Of a stretch of DNA of 64,000 nucleotides, positions 46,133 to 55,813 are shown in pieces. The notes beneath the pieces were generated by a model that was not told where the DNA came from, did not search any database, and saw nothing but the letters and a program-made list of their open reading frames with translations. The position numbers and the translations under genes are program-made. This DNA is from Deltaproteobacteria bacterium (GTDB lineage Bacteria; Myxococcota; Kuafuiibacteriia; Kuafuiibacteriales; Kuafuiibacteriaceae). The DNA lies in NCBI GenBank assembly GCA_016713425.1, contig JADJPE010000005.1:3844001-3908000 (forward strand), given 5' to 3'. Every line of letters begins with the position of its first letter. The stretch's first letter is position 1.

Positions 46133-46602
46133 ACGTTCAGTGACGCACCCTTGCCATACATGGGCAGGAAGATGGCGTGGTCGCATGTCGCGAGGACTCT
46201 GCGCGTGACACCGTGATCCTCGTGCCCCACGACGAGGCATGTACGCCCCGCGTAGTTCACCGAGTCGTCGTCGTAGGGGAGCGCGTCGGCGGTGATCTCG
46301 ACCGCGAATCGCGAGTAGCCTTGACGGCCGAGTTCCTCGAGCACCGGGACCGGGTCCGGCTCGTAACGCCACGCCACGCGTCGCTCTTTGCCTCGGGAGA
46401 CTTTGGACAGAAGGCGATGGGGAGGCCGCGCGGAGATGCCCGTGAGAATCAGCTCCTTGGCCCCACACGCGTCGGCGATGCGGAAGATAGAACCGACGTT
46501 GACAGGATCCTCGACGTCGGCGAGCAAGAGAACCAGCTCCATCTTCGGACGGTCGAGGTTGCGCATGAAACGCTTGATCTCGGTCTTCCGCGTGGGCGCC
46601 AT
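46063..46602 (-). CDS. SpoU/TrmH-family RNA 2'-O-methyltransferase
   Basis: 179 residues from the ATG giving MAPTRKTEIKRFM; the longer frame to 46992 runs under the cytochrome gene and is discarded. SPOUT knot motifs are clear: motif 1 DPVNVGSIFRIADACG, motif 2 LVVGHEDHGV, motif 3 LPMYGKGASLNVHVALG. It transfers a methyl group from SAM to a ribose 2'-OH in tRNA or rRNA. The exact RNA target cannot be assigned. It lacks the N-terminal substrate-binding extension of rRNA enzymes such as RlmB, fitting the small TrmH/TrmL-like group. It is divergent from the cytochrome gene by 73 bases and overlaps the 3' end of the unknown gene. Confidence 0.9.
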   Translation of the reverse strand: MAPTRKTEIKRFMRNLDRPKMELVLLLADVEDPVNVGSIFRIADACGAKELILTGISARPPHRLLSKVSRGKERRVAWRYEPDPVPVLEELGRQGYSRFAVEITADALPYDDDSVNYAGRTCLVVGHEDHGVTRRVLATCDHAIFLPMYGKGASLNVHVALGVAAFFALHAAAADKARR

Positions 46603-46675
46603 GCGCTCCGGGTACGCCAAGGTTGCCCGTCTGCCAAGTTCAATGGCACAACAAGGTGCCGGGAACGGGGCAAGA

Positions 46676-49276
46676 ATGGGGGCGGATGGACGAGGGTTTG
46701 AGGTGTCGGTTCCATGGCTGCCTGGCGTCTTCTCGCGCAGTCCAGTCCTCTCGCACGGTCCAGTCCTCTCGCGCGGCCCAGTTCGTGCGCTCCTGCTAGG
46801 TCTCGGCCTGGCGCTCTTCGTCGGTCTTGGGCTGGCCAGGCCCCGGGTCGCGGGCGCGCAGGCGCCGCCGGGGCCGATGTCCCGGGCCCACGAGGATCTT
46901 GGCGGCAGTCTCGAATGCAACAACTGCCACCTGGGCTCGATGGGCGATGGCCGCTCGAGCGTCTCGGACGACAAGTGCCTATCCTGCCACACGCACCAGC
47001 CCCTGCGGGCTCGGATTCGAGCCGGGAAGGGCTTTCATGCCGCCAAAGAGGTCACCTCGAAGGCCTGTGCCGACTGCCATCCTGAGCATCGTGAAGACCG
47101 ACCGGGCTCCGGACGAGGACGTCGCACGACGATCGATTGGAAGCCCTTCGGAACGCTGCGCAATTTCGATCACGGGCTCGTCGGTTGGCCGCTCGAGGGC
47201 GCGCATCGCTATCAAGATTGCAAGAAATGCCACACGAAGAGCTACCCGAAGACGAAGCTGCCCAGCTACCTCGGGCTGAGAGGTGAGTGCACCACGTGTC
47301 ACTACGGAAGCGCAAAGGATCATGGACCAGGCGGCGCGAATCCGCATGCGTTCACCGATCAGCGCCTCACCGATTGTCGCGTGTGCCACGGCTTCAGCAA
47401 CCGCAAAGTCACCAATCTCGGGACGACGAAGTTCGATCATGACAAGACAGCTTTTCCGATTGCGGGCGCGCATCGGCAGACGAAGTGCGTCGATTGCCAT
47501 CGAGAGAACCTTGAGACCTTCAAGGTTGCGAAGCGGGACTTCAGCGATTGCCGTGGGTGCCATGAGGACGCCCATCGTTCGGTCATCTCAGCCGAGCGGA
47601 AGTGCGCGAGCTGTCACAAGCAGAACATCGACTTTCCCAAAACGCGCTTCGACCACAAGAAGAAGACCGGCTGGCCGCTTCGCGGTGCCCACCAGAAGAA
47701 CCGTTGCGAGGCCTGCCATAAGGTCGGGAGCGCGCCGGTCGCGCCCAAGGCTGCTTGCGTGACGTGCCACAAAGACATTCATCTTGGACGGTTCGGTGTC
47801 GAGCCTTGCGAAGGCTGTCATTCTGAGGTCGGCTTCAATCGAGTCGAGTTCAACCACGACCGGAAGACGAAGTTTGCCCTGTCCGGAAAGCACAAGAGCG
47901 CGACGTGCACCTCATGTCATCGCGGAGGCTTGGCCCGCGGCTTTGAGCGTTTCGTGTCGACACAGTGCGCGGATTGCCACCGGCACAATGAGGCGCATTG
48001 CGGCCAGTTCGGGCTCGAGAACTGCGAGCGCTGTCATGTCCGGGGCGGTGACCGCACATCGAACTTCGATCATTCGGTCACCCGATTCCCTCTCGATCGT
48101 TCTCACGAGGTGCTCGACTGTAGCCGTTGCCACAAGCCGGCGGAGCTCGGCACGTCACGCGTGTGCCGAAGCGCGGTCAAGTATACGGGCCTGAATCCGG
48201 AGTGCGCCCCCTGCCACGTCGATATGCACAAAGGAGAGCTTGGCACGGCGTGCAGCAAGTGCCACACGAGCGGCGAGAATTTCAAGACGGTCGTGTTCGA
48301 TCACGATCGAGATTCGCGCTTCCCGCTGACCGGTTATCATGGTGTCGTGGCGTGCGCCGAGTGCCACCGAGAACGTCGCTACAAGCTCGGCGCGATCGAC
48401 TGCCTCGGTTGCCATCGCGACGATGATGTGCACACCGGAAGACTGGGGGAGAACTGCGCGAAGTGCCACGAGACGACAGGGGGGGCGCCCAAGTTCGACC
48501 ACAACGTGCACACGCACTTTGTTCGGGATGGCGTGCACGCGCGCATCGAATGCGAACGATGCCACTTCCTCAGGCGTGACGAAGATTCGAATCCGCAAGC
48601 GGTCGAGGCACAGATCTTTGCGGCCACTGCTCCACCGGGGGCGCCGCTCGATCTGGAGTTCCGCACGGCCGGTACGCGCTGTCTCGACTGCCATCCCGAC
48701 CCGCATGGCGTTCGTGCCGACCTTGATTGCGCGGGCTGCCACGACGGCGAGAAGTGGGCTTCGCCGCCACGGAATATCTACCATGAGTCGGTTGGGTTCC
48801 GACTCGAGGGTGCCCACACGGTGGTCGCCTGCTCGCTCTGCCACACGGGTGACGGGACGGGGGGAAGCTTAACCGGGCGGGGTGAGCGCTGCCAGAATTG
48901 CCACATTCAAGACGATGTTCACGCGGGCTCGCTCGGCTCGAATTGCGGCGATTGCCACGGGCAGCTCGGCTGGGTGCCGACGACGTTTACCCACGTCGAT
49001 ACCGGCTACGTCCTCCAAGGCATTCATCGAGCCCTCGAGTGTCGGCAATGCCACCAAGCTGGGAACTACTTCATTTCGAGCACCTGCTACAGCTGCCACT
49101 TGGGCGATTATCGGGCTTCGGTCTGGCACCGAGCGGATTCCAACCATCAAAAGACGAACGACGTTTGGCACATCAACGGTGGATATCGCGATGCATTGGC
49201 CACCGACAGCTTCGACTGTGGACGTTGCCACAATCAATTCTCGTTCCGGCTCGGGACGCGTTTGGTGCCACAGTGA
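46676..49276 (+). CDS. 30-heme c-type cytochrome
   Basis: 866 residues from ATG 46676. An N-terminal hydrophobic segment (VRALLLGLGLALFVGLGLA) gives export to the periplasm. I count 30 CxxCH heme-attachment motifs spread evenly, from CNNCH near the start to CGRCH close to the end, interleaved with FDH/FNH-type histidines (KFDHDKTAFPI, RFDHKKKTGWP, EFNHDRKTKFAL) that are likely second ligands giving bis-His hemes. A repeat of about 60 residues (CxxCH...F-H...FPLxGxH) recurs. Such proteins carry electrons over long distances in the cell envelope. The next gene, overlapping by four bases, is a predicted outer-membrane barrel. Maturation would need a cytochrome c assembly system elsewhere. Confidence 0.95.
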   Translation: MGADGRGFEVSVPWLPGVFSRSPVLSHGPVLSRGPVRALLLGLGLALFVGLGLARPRVAGAQAPPGPMSRAHEDLGGSLECNNCHLGSMGDGRSSVSDDKCLSCHTHQPLRARIRAGKGFHAAKEVTSKACADCHPEHREDRPGSGRGRRTTIDWKPFGTLRNFDHGLVGWPLEGAHRYQDCKKCHTKSYPKTKLPSYLGLRGECTTCHYGSAKDHGPGGANPHAFTDQRLTDCRVCHGFSNRKVTNLGTTKFDHDKTAFPIAGAHRQTKCVDCHRENLETFKVAKRDFSDCRGCHEDAHRSVISAERKCASCHKQNIDFPKTRFDHKKKTGWPLRGAHQKNRCEACHKVGSAPVAPKAACVTCHKDIHLGRFGVEPCEGCHSEVGFNRVEFNHDRKTKFALSGKHKSATCTSCHRGGLARGFERFVSTQCADCHRHNEAHCGQFGLENCERCHVRGGDRTSNFDHSVTRFPLDRSHEVLDCSRCHKPAELGTSRVCRSAVKYTGLNPECAPCHVDMHKGELGTACSKCHTSGENFKTVVFDHDRDSRFPLTGYHGVVACAECHRERRYKLGAIDCLGCHRDDDVHTGRLGENCAKCHETTGGAPKFDHNVHTHFVRDGVHARIECERCHFLRRDEDSNPQAVEAQIFAATAPPGAPLDLEFRTAGTRCLDCHPDPHGVRADLDCAGCHDGEKWASPPRNIYHESVGFRLEGAHTVVACSLCHTGDGTGGSLTGRGERCQNCHIQDDVHAGSLGSNCGDCHGQLGWVPTTFTHVDTGYVLQGIHRALECRQCHQAGNYFISSTCYSCHLGDYRASVWHRADSNHQKTNDVWHINGGYRDALATDSFDCGRCHNQFSFRLGTRLVPQ

Positions 49277-51108
49277 GAGCTTGGATGGGCTACGTTGCGG
49301 CCAGCGTCGCGTTGGTTTTCGTTTCGGCTACGTCGCGGGCGGCGCCGGCGGCGTCCGCGGCGTCCGCGGTGGCAAAGACGGAGGTCGCGGACAAGGAGAA
49401 GGCGACGCTCGAGGGGCGTGGGACGTCGAAGGTCACGGAGGGGACGCCTTCGCGATGGTCGAATCGTGGCGCGATGACGCCGATCGAGTCCGAGGTCCCG
49501 ATCGCACCGGCTGCGCCGCTGCCGGAGCGCAGCATTCCGGTCGCGGCAGGCGTCGAGACGCCAGGACAGTCTCTCACCGGTCACGAAGAGCTGTTGTCGG
49601 CGCGCCTCTCCCTTGGGTTCTATCGGCTCTCGACGAATACACTCGATCGCTTGTTCTATCCGAGGGGGATTCCTGCACAGCCTACGACGGAAGGCGGCGT
49701 TGACGAAAGCAAAGACTATGACATCGAGTTCTTGCGTGCGCGTGTCGGGATGGCCTACGAGCGCATCGGCGGTTCCGACTTGGGACTCCACCTCGACCTC
49801 GAATACCGTCCTCGGATCGCGGGAAGCCGGCTGACCGATCAGCGCATCAACGAGCTCTACGTAAGCTACGGGCTCACTGATTTTCATCGACGTGGCAACC
49901 GATCGTCCTTCGGGCTCGCGCTCGGACGGGTGGCGGTACGGGAAGCGGGATATGCGCAGGCGGACGGTCTTCTCTTGCGTTTTCGCGTATCTTCCGAGCC
50001 TTCCTTGGTGCTCGGCCTGTTTGGCGGCTTCTCTGGGAACCCGTACGGCTACAACTGGGCGCGTCGAACGACGGAGCTGTTTAGCACGAATTGGATGACG
50101 GGCGGTGTCTTTGGGCAGCTTCATCTCTCGGAGCTCGTCGCGAATTTTGCCGCCGTTGGGACCTACGCGAACCTTCCCGCCGATGAGGCGCGGAACCTTG
50201 GCGCTTCGAGTGGGCTCGAGCGGCTCTATGTTTACGTCGATGTGGCGTACCAAGCTTCCGCCTCCCTGAACTTCTTCGTCACCGGTTTCATCAACGCATA
50301 CAGCGGCGGTGAAGCCCTTCAGCGGCTCGAGGCGGTGGGGGCTTATCGACAGGACGGCGACGGCGACTGGGCGCTCACGGTTAGCCTGGCGCGCTTCAGC
50401 ACGCTGCTCTACGCGCTCACCGCAGAGTATAGCTATGAGGTCGACCCGTTCGGCAATCGCGTCGGCAACCTCGATGCGGGACGTGCGAATCAAGTGATCG
50501 TAGACGCCGAGGGCCGTCCGATCGCCACCTTCGATGCTGCGCTCTACTCTGCCGTCTACAACCAAGCGACGGTTCGCGCCGGATACCGGCTGACGTCGGA
50601 TCTCGAAGGCTTCGTTCGATCAAAGCTCTTGCTACGCGACTTGGGCGCGACGCGGAGCGCGCTTCGGTCCGCCGGCATCGAGACCGCTCCGGACGTCGCC
50701 TCGCTTCGTTTCCTCCCGTCGGTCGGCGTCCAGTATCGCAACAAGCGGATCGTGGACGCGAGTGTCGAGATGACCTACGTCCAGGATGCGGCGTCGCAAG
50801 CCGATGGAATCCTTCAGGCAGGGGTTGGACGCGGGCTCTTTGGTTTATACTTGGGCCTCGATGGTCGGCTCATCTTGGGGACGGTGCGGGGCATCGATGT
50901 GGGCTCGGACCTCAGCTACACGCTCCCACGCGATTGGTTCCCAGGTCAGGTTATGGTCCACGGTACGGTCCGCTACTTCCGCGAGCGGATCCCTGGCCTC
51001 GGCCGGCCGAGGGCGGACCAGAACTTCCTGAATGGTGAGGAGGTGCTCGAATCGGCCGCGCGGCAGGTGAGCTGGCTTGGGTTCGCCGGGCTCGAGTGGC
51101 GCCTCTGA
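49273..51108 (+). CDS. Outer-membrane beta-barrel protein paired with the cytochrome
   Basis: 611 residues from the GTG at 49273, which overlaps the cytochrome stop as GTGA; the ATG at 49285 is the alternative. A signal peptide (VAASVALVFVSATSRAAPA) and a low-complexity Ala/Pro region (to about 95) are followed by a long series of amphipathic beta strands (DIEFLRARVGMAYERIG, DLGLHLDLEYRPRI, SFGLALGRVAV, LNFFVTGFINAYSG) ending in GFAGLEWRL. This fits a barrel of perhaps 18-26 strands, comparable in position and size to MtrB/PioB-type porins of porin-cytochrome complexes, but similarity is in pattern only. The likely role is an insulating sheath through which the cytochrome passes electrons over the outer membrane (inference). 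Confidence 0.82.
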   Translation: MRAWMGYVAASVALVFVSATSRAAPAASAASAVAKTEVADKEKATLEGRGTSKVTEGTPSRWSNRGAMTPIESEVPIAPAAPLPERSIPVAAGVETPGQSLTGHEELLSARLSLGFYRLSTNTLDRLFYPRGIPAQPTTEGGVDESKDYDIEFLRARVGMAYERIGGSDLGLHLDLEYRPRIAGSRLTDQRINELYVSYGLTDFHRRGNRSSFGLALGRVAVREAGYAQADGLLLRFRVSSEPSLVLGLFGGFSGNPYGYNWARRTTELFSTNWMTGGVFGQLHLSELVANFAAVGTYANLPADEARNLGASSGLERLYVYVDVAYQASASLNFFVTGFINAYSGGEALQRLEAVGAYRQDGDGDWALTVSLARFSTLLYALTAEYSYEVDPFGNRVGNLDAGRANQVIVDAEGRPIATFDAALYSAVYNQATVRAGYRLTSDLEGFVRSKLLLRDLGATRSALRSAGIETAPDVASLRFLPSVGVQYRNKRIVDASVEMTYVQDAASQADGILQAGVGRGLFGLYLGLDGRLILGTVRGIDVGSDLSYTLPRDWFPGQVMVHGTVRYFRERIPGLGRPRADQNFLNGEEVLESAARQVSWLGFAGLEWRL

Positions 51109-51322
51109 TGGGTGCCTCGAGCGAGCGCTTGCGCGCTTGAGTTCTTGAGTCCTTGAGTACGCCCGCCGACCACTGGCCAAGCCGCCAGGAGGAATCCCGC
51201 CATTTCGGTAGGTCCAGCGCGCGTGTGGGCGCCGGTGGGCGCAGCCCGGGACTGCGAGGAACCTTGTCCTGTGCTATGGCTCTGGGGCGAGCCCAACCTC
51301 GTTGGGCAGCCTGAGCTTCACG

Positions 51323-53344
51323 ATGGCCCTTTTGGTTTGTCCGAGTTGCGGCGCTGGCGCCGATTCTTCGACGAAGAACTGTCCCCGTTGCGGCGAGCCA
51401 TTCCTTAGCGGAACCGTCGCGCACGAGGACCACCTGAGCGGCGTTGCGCTTGGGCCTTATCGAATCGTTGCGCCGCTGGGCGAGGGTCGATTGGGACGCG
51501 TCTACATCGCCGACGACACGCGTGACGGAGGTCGAGTCGCGCTCAAGTTGATGCACCCCGAGCTTCAAGATCAGACCCGGATGGTGCGCCGCTTCCTCGC
51601 AGAAGCGGTGACGCTCAGTCGATCGCGGCACAACAACGTGGCCGAGGTCTTCGATCTCGTCGATACCCCCGGAGAACGCTACTACGTGATGGAGCTCCTC
51701 TGGGGAGACACGCTGCGGCAGCGGATAAGTGTTCAGCAGCCTACGCTCAAGAAGGCCATGCAGGTGACGGCCGATCTGGCGGCTGGCTTGGCATCGGTTC
51801 ATGCGGCTGGGTTCGTTCACCGCGAGCTTGCGCCAGAGCGTGTGTTCTTGGTCCGGCAGGGCGCGGGGCGCGAGACCGTGAAACTCGGTCACTTCGGTCC
51901 GCAGAAGGCCTCGACGGCGAAGATCCCGCTGCCCGACGAGTGCCTCACGTATGCATCGCCCGAGCTGGTGATGGGCGCTGAGTTCGACGCACGAGCCGAT
52001 ATCTACGCCCTCGGCGCAATCTTGCATGAGCTGGTCCTGGGTTCGCCCCCAGACCTCGCGCGTGAGGGAGACGATTCCGCGTTCGACCCTAAGCGCCTTG
52101 GTGGCAAGGGGCCCTCGCAGCTTGCCGACCTGCTCCGTCGGATGCTGGCCACCGATCCGAACGCGCGTCCAGCCTCGGCGCAAGTTGTCGCCGACGCGCT
52201 ACGCGGCATCGTCGACGCGCTCGCAAGCTATCTCAAGATGCCGGCTGACGCGGCCGGTGTTTCGGCGCCCTCAGTCAAGAAGACGTTGGCCGCCGAGGAT
52301 ACGGTAGATCTCGCGGAGCGTTCACTGGATTGGGCCAAGAGCACGGATCTCCCGATCGTGATGCCGGAAGGATGGACGTCTTCGCGCGTGAAGCTTCCGT
52401 GCGTACAACGGAAGCTCCTCGCGATCGGCGGGACGGCCCTCATCGATTACCTTCAGCAGCTCATTGATCATCAGACGATCGACCATGGCTACGTCCTTGC
52501 GCGATTCCAGAACGCGGAACGCTACTTGTTCTTCCATCGCGGCAAGACCCATTGCGCGGGCGCCATTGAAGAAGGTCGCTTCATCTCGCGGTCCGTCGAG
52601 GCCTTCTTCGATGATATCGTCAGCGCCGTTCACAAAGAATATTGTGCGACCGACCTGCCGCTCCTTCTGTGTGCCGCGCTGCCTTTTCGCAAGGCGCCTT
52701 CGGCCGAGATCTGGACGGCAGGCGAGCGCCCCGAGGCGGTACTTCGCACGGTGCGTGATGCACACCGCGACGTGGTGATCGCCGTGCGAAGAGATGATGC
52801 GCTGAGCTTCATCTTTTGCCGAGAGGGTGAGCCGGTCGCGCTCTATGCTTCCGGCGGTGAGCCTTTCGATCGCGGGGAGTCGGTATCAGAGCGCTTGTTC
52901 GAGTATCTGCGCGCGTACGGCTCGGAGGCGGCGATCTCGCTCTATTCCGACATGAAGCTGCCGCCCGGGCCAGACGCCGGACGGCCGCTGTCGACGTACA
53001 AGAACGTCGTCTCGCGCGGGGACGCATCGGCGACGCCGGCGCTGCTCGTTCTCTTGGCAGGTCGCGCGGTCTTCGTCTTTCCGGTGACGCGTGATCGGAT
53101 GACGATCGGCCGCGGGCCGGGCAACGACCTCGTCCTCGACCATGCCACGGTTTCAAAGACCCACGCGTTGGTCACACGGTCGAATGGGCAGCTCTTGGTG
53201 GAGGACCAGGGGAGTCGCAATGGGGTCATCGTCGGTGGCGCCCATGTTGGGCGAACGTTGATGTCACCTGGTGATGCGATCCAGGTTGGCCCATACACGC
53301 TCGTCTATCCAGCGCGCGACATCGTTCCGGTGGTCGGGCCGTGA
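51323..53344 (+). CDS. Zinc-ribbon/pseudokinase/FHA protein
   Basis: 673 residues from ATG 51323 (a TTG lies seven codons upstream). A zinc ribbon with two CxxCG knuckles (CPSCGAG...CPRCGEPF, residues 6-28) is followed by a kinase-like domain (about 45-300). The ATP-anchoring Lys75 is kept, but HRD has become His166-Arg-Glu168 and DFG has become HFG (His190), so phosphotransfer is unlikely. A middle region (about 350-570) has no recognised fold. A C-terminal FHA domain (about 585-665) contains IGRGPGNDLVLDHATVSKTHA and GSRNGVIVGG. It probably works as a scaffold that binds phosphothreonine partners. It sits beside the cytochrome/barrel pair on the same strand, 214 bases away; a functional link is not shown. 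Confidence 0.88.
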   Translation: MALLVCPSCGAGADSSTKNCPRCGEPFLSGTVAHEDHLSGVALGPYRIVAPLGEGRLGRVYIADDTRDGGRVALKLMHPELQDQTRMVRRFLAEAVTLSRSRHNNVAEVFDLVDTPGERYYVMELLWGDTLRQRISVQQPTLKKAMQVTADLAAGLASVHAAGFVHRELAPERVFLVRQGAGRETVKLGHFGPQKASTAKIPLPDECLTYASPELVMGAEFDARADIYALGAILHELVLGSPPDLAREGDDSAFDPKRLGGKGPSQLADLLRRMLATDPNARPASAQVVADALRGIVDALASYLKMPADAAGVSAPSVKKTLAAEDTVDLAERSLDWAKSTDLPIVMPEGWTSSRVKLPCVQRKLLAIGGTALIDYLQQLIDHQTIDHGYVLARFQNAERYLFFHRGKTHCAGAIEEGRFISRSVEAFFDDIVSAVHKEYCATDLPLLLCAALPFRKAPSAEIWTAGERPEAVLRTVRDAHRDVVIAVRRDDALSFIFCREGEPVALYASGGEPFDRGESVSERLFEYLRAYGSEAAISLYSDMKLPPGPDAGRPLSTYKNVVSRGDASATPALLVLLAGRAVFVFPVTRDRMTIGRGPGNDLVLDHATVSKTHALVTRSNGQLLVEDQGSRNGVIVGGAHVGRTLMSPGDAIQVGPYTLVYPARDIVPVVGP

Positions 53345-53389
53345 CGAAGCGGGCGACTCATGAGTCCCAAATGGCGCCGAACGCCGGGA

Positions 53390-55112
53390 TTCCTCGCCGC
53401 TCAGAAGGTGGGGCACGCACGGGCCGACGCCGCTCCCGGTGGCCACCCAGACGACGCGCTTGAACAGTCGCTCCACGCGCCCAACGCTGGCCGTCGGAAT
53501 GCTCTTGACCCAAACGTGACTCGTACAGGCCCAGCCAGATTGTGGCGGAGAAGAAGGCGCCGACGTGGATGCCACCGAAGTGGTAGACTTTACCGAGCGC
53601 CCAGCGCACACCCAGTGGCCATGTCTTCGGCACGCGCGTTGCGAGACCAAAGAGCAGGTTGATGACGTACGGCTGTCGAATGATGATCGCGACGATGAAG
53701 TTCACGAATCCGGCGGTCAGCATATTCGCTTCGGTGAGTCCGAGCATGAACCCGCCACTGAGGTCACGTCCTCCGAAGAGAAGGTGTCCGATGTTCAGCA
53801 GGACGACGGCGACAGCGAGTCGGTTGTACGGCATCAAGAACGGGTGCCGGAGGAGACTGTAGAGCCATCCCTTCGGCGCCGTCGCCGTCCGGGATCGCGA
53901 AGGCTTGACGTTCGCCTCAGGGGCGACGGCACGGAAGTCCATGCGTACCGTCGGCATGTCTTCCATCATGTCCATGGTGAGATCGAACCGGAGGTCCATC
54001 GTCCGAGGTCACGCGTGCGAAACATGCGGTGGTTGCCGCCTAAGAATGGGTCCGGTCGATATCGTTCGGCGGTGAGTGCCTCGTTGTTGACGTATCCACG
54101 CGAAACGCACACTCCTCCCGCCCACATCTCACCGACTTCTCCGATCGCGCATGGTTTGAGGTCGGGACCGAGGATGTACACGGTGTTGTTGGGCGTTGGT
54201 GTCCCGATGCTCATATGCACATCGCTCGTTCTATACAGGTGCATCGTGTTGACGATGGTGACCTCGGTCGGACCGCAAGAATTGTAGAAACGTGCGAACT
54301 TCGACCAAGCATCGGCAAGCGGTCGGGGGCAAGGCTCACCGGCCACGGCCACCGTGTGCACATGATGGCATCGGCGTGCGTCGACGCTTCCGAGGATGCT
54401 TGGCGTCGCGATCACGACGTTGGCCGACTCGACGGCTTCTTGGATGCTCTGGCCACGAATGTGCAGCGTCGCACCGTGAGAGAGGGCCCCGAAGATCTCC
54501 CACGCGGCCATGTCGAACGAGATGTTCAAGATCTGAGATACGACGTCTCGTGGCTTGATTCCCAAGTTCCCGGGCGCCGTCAGGATGAGGTTGCAGACAT
54601 TCTCATGGGTGACCTCGACGCCGTTCGGGTGACCGGTCGTTCCCGAGGTAAAGAGGATGAAGCACGCGTCCTTTGGACCACCGTGGACGGGAGGTACCAG
54701 GTATTCGACGTTGCGCGTCTCGGCTTCGTCCGTTTCGTCTGCCTCGGCCAGCACGTCGTCGACGTTGATGATCGTGATGTCTGGGCTTGACGGCATGCGG
54801 TCACGAAGGTCCGAAACCGTAAGGATGACCCGCATCTCTGTGACGGCAGCGACATGCGCGAGCTGTGAGGTGGGGACGATGCGCGCGTCCTGTGGAACGT
54901 AGGCGGCGCCCGCCTTCAAGGTCGCGAAGATGCCCGCGACCATCGAGGTGGACCGTCTCAAGAAGAGCCCCACGCGATCGCCAGGGGAGACTCCGGCGCG
55001 GATGAGGATGTGAGCGAGGCGGCTTGCTTGGCGGTTTAGCTCCGCGTAGGAGAGCGAATCCTCCTCATGACGGACGGCGATCGCGCCTGGTTGGAACTCG
55101 ACGACCTACAGC
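53390..55112 (-). pseudogene. Degraded adenylation/membrane-reductase gene
   Basis: Remains of one large minus-strand gene. 55112-54001: an adenylation domain in frame but without a start codon, from VVEFQPGAIAVRHEE through FTSGTTGHPNGVEVTH to FRTRDLGRW; an in-frame TAG stands directly before it. At about 54000 it joins, out of frame, a membrane part (53998-53520) with several hydrophobic segments and histidines (NIGHLLFG, YHFGGIHVGA). At about 53510 there is another frame change into RVVWVATGSGVGPCVPHLL, an NAD-binding motif of ferredoxin-reductase type. A-domain proteins with C-terminal reductase-like membrane parts exist mainly in fungi and a few bacteria. Deletions and frameshifts make it non-functional. 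Confidence 0.75.
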
Positions 55113-55137
55113 GCGGCATCCGCCGGCTGCGCCGGTA

Positions 55138-55533
55138 AAAATGGGTGCAGACGGCCTCCGTGTGCTCCGGCGCCATGACGCGACAGCCAAAGCCGTATTG
55201 TATATTCCCGACGCTGTCGATGAGAGTGGTCGCACGCTCCAGCAGCATCTACGATGTATGGACCTCGCTTTCCGTGACGAAATGGAGCTTGATGCGTTCG
55301 AGGTCATCGGAGAGCTGACGAGGCTCGGACATGGCGTGGGCGTCTTGCCGACGAAGGTCGCTATGGCCTTCGGTGAGGCGCTCGAACTGGTGCGCATCGA
55401 GGGGACCGTCGAGCCTCTCTTTGGTCCGCACCGCTTCTTTCTCTCCTATCGTGATGATCTCGATCTGCCGCAAAGCGCCGTCGATCTGGTTGTCCAAGCT
55501 TGTCAGACGGCCGTCGAAAAGCTGCATCTGTAG
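55138..55533 (+). pseudogene. LysR-type regulator remnant, effector domain only
   Basis: About 130 residues matching the C-terminal effector domain of LysR regulators (FRDEMELDAFEVIGELTRLG, GVGVLPTKVAMAFGEALE, LFGPHRFFLSYRDDLDLPQ). The N-terminal winged helix is missing, and the sequence upstream belongs to the reversed adenylation remnant. It is therefore 5'-truncated. Its 5' end abuts the 5' end of the reversed adenylation gene, which suggests a single deletion that removed the shared divergent promoter and both N-termini. Confidence 0.7.
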
Positions 55534-55813
55534 ACGCGTAGACCTCGAAACGTTGCGGATGGGCGTCGCTTTCATGGTTTGAAACGGCGGGGGAGCCGGG
55601 CGCTTGTACCGAGGCGGCGTGAGAACGCAGCAACAAGACCGCTTCGTCGCCGAGAAGTCACAAATCCAAGGCTGGGACGACTCGAGGTCGCTGCGTGAGG
55701 CTCGTGCTCACTGATGGTTGTGCATGCATCGCGGATGGTCGACCGCGTGGGTGTGGCGTGGCGACCAGCGGGGCGCTCGGAAGCAAGGGGAGGAGAAGCA
55801 TTTGTATACGACG
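55534..55813. other. Gene-free stretch after the LysR remnant
   Basis: About 280 bases in the decayed region; no coding sequence, repeat or RNA gene was recognised. Confidence 0.35.

Noticed and set aside
46603..46992. N-terminal extension of the SpoU-type methyltransferase
   Set aside because: It is antisense to the start of the cytochrome gene, has shuffled Arg/Pro-rich composition and no domain; the MAPTRK start fits the family.
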